Part shown: one piece after another, positions 60,400-64,000 of the stretch
Numbering within the stretch: the stretch's first letter is position 1
Layout of the letters: every line of letters begins with the position of its first letter
Assembly: GCF_004791165.1 (NCBI RefSeq)
Contig: NZ_SRUZ01000004.1
Coordinates: 248,001 to 312,000, forward strand
Direction: 5' to 3'
Source of the DNA: Mesorhizobium sp. M8A.F.Ca.ET.218.01.1.1
Lineage (GTDB): Bacteria > Pseudomonadota > Alphaproteobacteria > Rhizobiales > Rhizobiaceae
DNA: 64,000 nucleotides
Notes under the pieces: model-generated
Seen by the model: the letters and a program-made list of their open reading frames with translations, nothing else
The model's database searches: none
Told to the model about the DNA's origin: nothing
Translations under genes and position numbers: made by a program

Positions 60400-60428
60400 T
60401 TGCGTTTGCAGCACTTCCCCTCTATATG
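60400..60428 (+). promoter_or_regulatory. Candidate rpsB promoter
   Basis: TTGCGT (60400-60405) and TATATG (60423-60428) are 17 bases apart in the 177-base gap ahead of rpsB. The leader of about 120 bases to the start codon leaves room for S2 autoregulation of its mRNA, as known in other bacteria, though no specific structure was verified. Confidence 0.45.
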
Positions 60429-60556
60429 CGCGCTCATTCCACACACGGACTTTGGTGTCTGCCCGGGAGAAATCCGGCTGAGACCTCCGGTGGCGTTCGA
60501 GGATTTCGGTCCACAAATGCCTGTGTCCGTGGAGGCTAACCGGAAAGGAAATGAGA

Positions 60557-61339
60557 ATGGCACTGCCTGATTTCAGCATGCGCCAGCTTTTGGAAGCTGG
60601 CATTCACTTCGGCCACCAGACCCACCGCTGGAACCCGAAGATGGCGCCTTACATCTACGGCGCCCGCAACAACATCCACATCATCGACCTCTCGCAGACG
60701 GTGCCTTTGCTGCACCAGGCGCTGAAGCAGGTTTCCGACACCGTTGCCAAGGGCGGCCGCGTGCTGTTCGTCGGCACCAAGCGGCAGGCGTCCGACATCG
60801 TCGCCGATGCGGCACAGCGTTCGGCCCAGTACTACGTCAATTCGCGTTGGCTCGGCGGCATGCTGACCAACTGGAAGACGATCTCGAACTCGATCCAGCG
60901 GCTGCGCAAGCTCGACGAGATGCTGGCCGGCGAGGCGCAAGGCCTGACCAAGAAGGAACGCCTGAACCTCGACCGTGAGCGCGAGAAGCTCGACAAGGCG
61001 CTCGGCGGCATCAAGGACATGGGCTCGACGCCCGACCTGATGTTCGTGATCGACACCAACAAGGAGGCGATCGCCATCCTCGAGGCGAAGCGTCTCGGCA
61101 TCCCGGTCGTCGCCATCATCGATTCGAACTGCGATCCGGACAAGATCGACTTCCCGATCCCCGGCAATGACGACGCGGCCCGCGCCATCCAGCTCTATTG
61201 CGACCTGATCGCCAAGGCTGCGATCGACGGCATCGCCCGTCAGCAGGGCGCGCTCGGCGTCGACATCGGCGCTTCGGTCGAAGCTCCGGTCGAACCGGCG
61301 CTCGATCCGGCTCCGGCGTCGGAAGCCCCAGAGGCTTGA
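60557..61339 (+). CDS. rpsB: 30S ribosomal protein S2
   Basis: A 260-residue ribosomal protein with canonical S2 parts: 'LLEAGIHFGHQTHRWNPKM', 'GTKRQASDIVADAAQRSAQY' and 'VVAIIDSNCDPDKIDFPIPG'. The C-terminal 30 residues are an Ala/Pro/Glu extension. The ATG at 60557 has AAAGGAA 7 bases upstream; one at 60551 is too close to it. tsf follows after 110 bases, the usual alphaproteobacterial arrangement. Confidence 0.97.
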   Translation: MALPDFSMRQLLEAGIHFGHQTHRWNPKMAPYIYGARNNIHIIDLSQTVPLLHQALKQVSDTVAKGGRVLFVGTKRQASDIVADAAQRSAQYYVNSRWLGGMLTNWKTISNSIQRLRKLDEMLAGEAQGLTKKERLNLDREREKLDKALGGIKDMGSTPDLMFVIDTNKEAIAILEAKRLGIPVVAIIDSNCDPDKIDFPIPGNDDAARAIQLYCDLIAKAAIDGIARQQGALGVDIGASVEAPVEPALDPAPASEAPEA

Positions 61340-61344
61340 TAATC

Positions 61345-61423
61345 GAAGGCCGGCTTGCGGCCTTCATCTTTCTCATATTTTGGCACGCTAAACAGACGCA
61401 CCGTCGAGATTCGATGGTGCGTC
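61345..61423 (+). promoter_or_regulatory. Two hairpins between rpsB and tsf
   Basis: GAAGGCCG/CGGCCTTC (61345-61352 and 61358-61365, 5-base loop) is followed by ATCTTTCT, a weak intrinsic terminator form. A second hairpin GACGCACC/GGTGCGTC (61395-61402 and 61416-61423) lies just before the tsf ribosome binding site. Together they could reduce tsf transcription relative to rpsB or tune tsf translation. Confidence 0.5.
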
Positions 61424-61449
61424 GGCGCATTTGAAACAAAGAGGCGACA

Positions 61450-62370
61450 ATGAGCATTTCGGCTGCACAGGTCAAAGAACTCCGCGACTTGACCGGCGCG
61501 GGCATGATGGACTGCAAGGCGGCGTTGAACGAGACCAACGGCAACATGGAAGAGGCCGTCGACTGGCTGCGCAAGAAGGGCATTTCCAAAGCCGACAAGA
61601 AGGCCGGCCGCACTGCCGCCGAAGGCCTGATCGGCGTCGACAATGGCGTGCGCGAAGCTGCCGTCGTCGAGGTGAATTCCGAGACCGACTTCGTCGCCCG
61701 CAACGCCGCCTTCCAGGAAATCGTCGCCAACGTCGCCAAGGTGGCGCTTGCCTACGGCACGACCGAGGCTGTGGCTGCGGCGAAGTATCCGGGCTCCGAC
61801 AAGTCGGTCACCGACACCATCAAGGACGCTGTCGGCACCATTGGCGAGAACCTGGGCTTCCGCCGCTCGGCCAAGCTGACCGTTCCGCATGGCGCGGTTG
61901 CGACCTACGTCCACAATTCGGTTGCCGATGGCCTTGGCAAGCTCGGCGTGCTGGTCGCGATCGAGACCACCGGCAACGAGCATGCCGCCAATGCCTTCGG
62001 CCGCCAGGTCGCCATGCATGTCGCCGCCACCAATCCGATGGCGCTGACCGCCGAGCAGATCGACCCGGCAGCGGTCGAGCGCGAGAAGGCCATCTTCTCC
62101 GACCAGGCGCGCCAGTCCGGCAAGCCGGAAGCGATCATCGAGAAGATGGTCGAGGGTCGCCTGCGCAAGTTCTATGAAGAAGTCGTGCTCTTGAAGCAGG
62201 CGTTCGTGCTCAATCCCGATATCACCGTCGAGAAGGCGCTGAAGGATGCCGAAAAGGAAATCGGCGCGCCCGCCAAGATCACGGCCTATCTGCGCTTCGC
62301 GCTTGGCGAGGGCATCGAGAAGGAAGAGTCCGATTTCGCCGCGGAAGTCGCTGCGGCGGTCAAGAAGTAA
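61450..62370 (+). CDS. tsf: Elongation factor Ts
   Basis: A 306-residue guanine-nucleotide exchange factor for EF-Tu. The N-terminal UBA-like domain 'VKELRDLTGAGMMDCKAALN' and 'VDWLRKKGISKADKKAGRTA' is followed by the core 'VVEVNSETDFVARNAAFQEI' that contacts EF-Tu, and a coiled-coil region before the end. Length and motifs are normal. The start follows AAAGAGGCGACA. Confidence 0.97.
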   Translation: MSISAAQVKELRDLTGAGMMDCKAALNETNGNMEEAVDWLRKKGISKADKKAGRTAAEGLIGVDNGVREAAVVEVNSETDFVARNAAFQEIVANVAKVALAYGTTEAVAAAKYPGSDKSVTDTIKDAVGTIGENLGFRRSAKLTVPHGAVATYVHNSVADGLGKLGVLVAIETTGNEHAANAFGRQVAMHVAATNPMALTAEQIDPAAVEREKAIFSDQARQSGKPEAIIEKMVEGRLRKFYEEVVLLKQAFVLNPDITVEKALKDAEKEIGAPAKITAYLRFALGEGIEKEESDFAAEVAAAVKK

Positions 62371-62383
62371 GCGTCCTACCGCA

Positions 62384-63319
62384 TTATTGCGACTGTGTTT
62401 TTCGGCCTGATGTCCGCAAGGATGTCAGGCCGATTTCGTTTGCGGTGTCGATAAAGGCCCTGAGCTTCGGCGCCATCGCGGCGCGGCGCGGGAAGTAGAG
62501 GAAAAGGCCGGGTTCCTCGATCGCAGATTGCGGCAGAACCTGCACCAGGCGCCCGGCCGCCAGATCCGCGCGCGCCAGCGGCTCGAACATATAGGCGAGG
62601 CCGACGCCAGCGAGCGCCAGATCAATGGCGGCCAGCGAGTCCGTCACGATGGCCGTACCGCTGGTTTCCATGACCACATCCTTGCCATCCCAGGTCAAAT
62701 CCCAGCGATAGAGGGCACCCGAGCGGACAAGCCGGTACCCGATGCAATTGTGGTTCGCGAGATCGGCCACGCTGCGCGGACGCCCACGTCGTCCGATATA
62801 GGCGGGAGAGGCGACGACGACGACTTTGAAGGGCGGCGTCAGTCGGATGGCCACCATGTCCTGCGCGATCATCTCGCCGAGCCGGATGCCGGCGTCAAAA
62901 CCTTCGCCGACGATGTCGACCAATCCCTGATCGGCAAAAACCTCCACCGTAATGTCGGGATAGCGCTCGGCCATCGCGGCGACGACCGGCGTCACCGCCA
63001 ATGGGATCGCGATGTTGGAGGCATTGAGCCTGAGCAGGCCAGACGGCCTGCCCTTGACGCTGCGGATGCGGTCCATCTGCTCGGCAATGTCCTGGAGGGC
63101 AGGGGCGGCCGTTTCCACCAGCGCCTTGCCGGCCTCGGTGAGCGAAACGCTGCGCGTCGTGCGCGCAAACAGCGGCTGGCCGATCCGCTCCTCGACGAGG
63201 CGCACCGCATGGCTGACCGCCGACGGGCTCATACCGAGTTCGGCCGCCGCAAGCGCGAAGCCGCCGCGCCGTGCAACGGCGACGATGACAGGCAGATGAG
63301 AGAGCAGATCCCGATCCAT
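62384..63319 (-). CDS. LysR-family transcriptional regulator
   Basis: A 311-residue regulator. The N-terminal helix-turn-helix is 'FALAAAELGMSPSAVSHAVR' with 'LVEERIGQPLFARTTRSVSL' as its wing, followed by a periplasmic-binding-like effector domain (from about residue 90). It is divergent from the secreted NTF2-like gene, 116 bases away, which is the likely target. The 3' end overlaps the hairpin after tsf. Confidence 0.88.
   Translation of the reverse strand: MDRDLLSHLPVIVAVARRGGFALAAAELGMSPSAVSHAVRLVEERIGQPLFARTTRSVSLTEAGKALVETAAPALQDIAEQMDRIRSVKGRPSGLLRLNASNIAIPLAVTPVVAAMAERYPDITVEVFADQGLVDIVGEGFDAGIRLGEMIAQDMVAIRLTPPFKVVVVASPAYIGRRGRPRSVADLANHNCIGYRLVRSGALYRWDLTWDGKDVVMETSGTAIVTDSLAAIDLALAGVGLAYMFEPLARADLAAGRLVQVLPQSAIEEPGLFLYFPRRAAMAPKLRAFIDTANEIGLTSLRTSGRKTQSQ
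62403..62432 (+). terminator. Candidate tsf terminator inside the LysR 3' end
   Basis: A 13-bp stem with two G-T pairs and a GCAA tetraloop (CGGCCTGATGTCC / GGATGTCAGGCCG) is followed by ATTTCGTTTG. It lies 33 bases after the tsf stop and within the last codons of the convergent LysR gene. Confidence 0.55.
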
Positions 63320-63435
63320 TCATGAATGATATCGCATGGTCCTTGCGAACAATGCAATCTAATCGATGCCAAGACACCGATCCATATTGTCGCCGACACA
63401 TCCGCGGTTGGCTGATGGCATTGAGGAGAAGAGAC

Positions 63436-63963
63436 ATGAATGCGTTGAAGCACGTAACTTTCGCGGCCGGCGTGGCGCTGTCACCGGTCGATGCCGGCGG
63501 GGCGGAACCATCCGGCTGGCAAGCGCTCGCGGACGAACGCGCGGTCATCCGCATCGCCGATGCCATCGACCGCGCCGTCGACGCGCAGGACTGGAAGCGC
63601 GCGCGCTTCTATTTCGCGGATCGGGTCACCGCCGACTTCAGCAGCCTGTCCGGGCAGCCCGCGGCCAACATTGCGTCCGACGATCTGATCGGCGCCTGGG
63701 CCGGCAATCTCAAGGGCAGCAAGACCAGCCTGCACCTGCGCACCAATCACCAGGTCGTTCTCGAGGCGGACAGCGCGACCGTTCTGTCGAACGGCTATGC
63801 CTGGAACCGGATGGAGGGCAATGGCGATCCGCTGTGGGAAGTCTGGGGCACGTATGAGCACCACCTGACACGTTCTGGCTCCGTCTGGAAAGTCGATGGC
63901 TTCACCTTCCGCATGACGCATGAACGCGGCAATCCCTGGGTCAAGGCGACCCCGGGCCAATGA
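63436..63963 (+). CDS. Secreted NTF2-like (SnoaL-type) protein
   Basis: A 175-residue protein with a short hydrophobic N-terminus ('HVTFAAGVALSPVDAGGA'), possibly a signal peptide, and an NTF2-like domain: 'IRIADAIDRAVDAQDWKRAR', 'FYFADRVTADFSSLSG', and 'SNGYAWNRMEGNGDPLWEVW' with 'GSVWKVDGFTFRMTHERGNP'. Such domains bind small hydrophobic molecules or act as cyclases; no catalytic set is obvious. The ATG at 63436 follows GAGGAGAAG. A LysR regulator is divergent. Confidence 0.7.
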   Translation: MNALKHVTFAAGVALSPVDAGGAEPSGWQALADERAVIRIADAIDRAVDAQDWKRARFYFADRVTADFSSLSGQPAANIASDDLIGAWAGNLKGSKTSLHLRTNHQVVLEADSATVLSNGYAWNRMEGNGDPLWEVWGTYEHHLTRSGSVWKVDGFTFRMTHERGNPWVKATPGQ

Positions 63964-64000
63964 CGCCCGCACCAACCGGATCAGGATCGGAAAAGACAAT

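Noticed and set aside
1..64000. CRISPR array or insertion sequence
   Set aside because: No regularly spaced repeats of CRISPR length and no transposase gene were found.

Overview
The window is GC-rich, densely packed DNA from an alphaproteobacterium of the order Hyphomicrobiales, most likely Mesorhizobium or a close Phyllobacteriaceae relative. The reasons are the gene set (an EipB-type envelope protein, DUF1489, DUF6105, a phasin, clpS-clpA, a pyrB plus pseudo-dihydroorotase pair, gatC/gatA) and the sequence character of rpsB, tsf and gatA. It has two parts: the late half of a podovirus-type prophage (about 1 to 25088) and ordinary chromosome (25089 to 64000).

Prophage, 1-25088. Almost everything reads rightward in virion-assembly order: small and large terminase, a GNAT-like internal protein, portal, a Bbp19-like protein, scaffold, major capsid protein, a second abundant head protein, two tail-tube proteins (adaptor and nozzle types), three or four large internal or ejection proteins (one with a phage tail-lysozyme domain), and a tail spike. 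A lysis cassette follows: endolysin with a membrane tail, inner spanin, an outer spanin lipoprotein nested out of frame, and a small membrane protein. One methyltransferase gene between spike and endolysin runs on the opposite strand and looks like a moron. The right end is marked by a 45-bp copy of the 3' part of a tRNA-Lys(TTT) gene at 25044-25088, so this is the att end distal to the integrase. Integrase, repressor and replication genes are not in the window and should lie to the left. Intergenic DNA holds a cluster of nine GTTAC/GTAAC words at the left edge, several inverted repeats between the terminase genes, a recurring GCAATTGACG word that looks like a late-promoter -35 box, and two hairpins with TTCG loops around the second head gene.

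Chromosome, 25089-64000. After a strong terminator and a few small genes comes a rightward carbohydrate and stress cluster: GT4 glycosyltransferase, glycogen-debranching-type glucosidase, membrane-anchored OtsA, OtsB and a small protein. Opposite to it are dprA, plsY, a catalytically dead dihydroorotase homologue and pyrB. Next are an AidB-like acyl-CoA dehydrogenase, two membrane proteins, ruvX/yqgF, a UPF0173 hydrolase, a secreted-protein pseudogene with two frameshifts, gatC-GNAT-gatA, a YdcF-type protein, DUF599, L-serine dehydratase, DUF1489, a membrane J-domain protein, and a D,D-carboxypeptidase with a SPOR domain. A phasin with a palindrome in its promoter, clpS-clpA, a small kinase, a PAP2-family membrane protein, HIT, DUF482 acyltransferase, glycerophosphodiesterase-RidA, eipB, DUF4031-LysE, the rpsB-tsf pair, and a LysR regulator divergent from a secreted NTF2-like protein complete the window.

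Assignments rest on reading motifs and gene order; no database search was run. Start codons were moved from the longest open frame where a ribosome binding site, an ATGA-type overlap or the family start argued for it.
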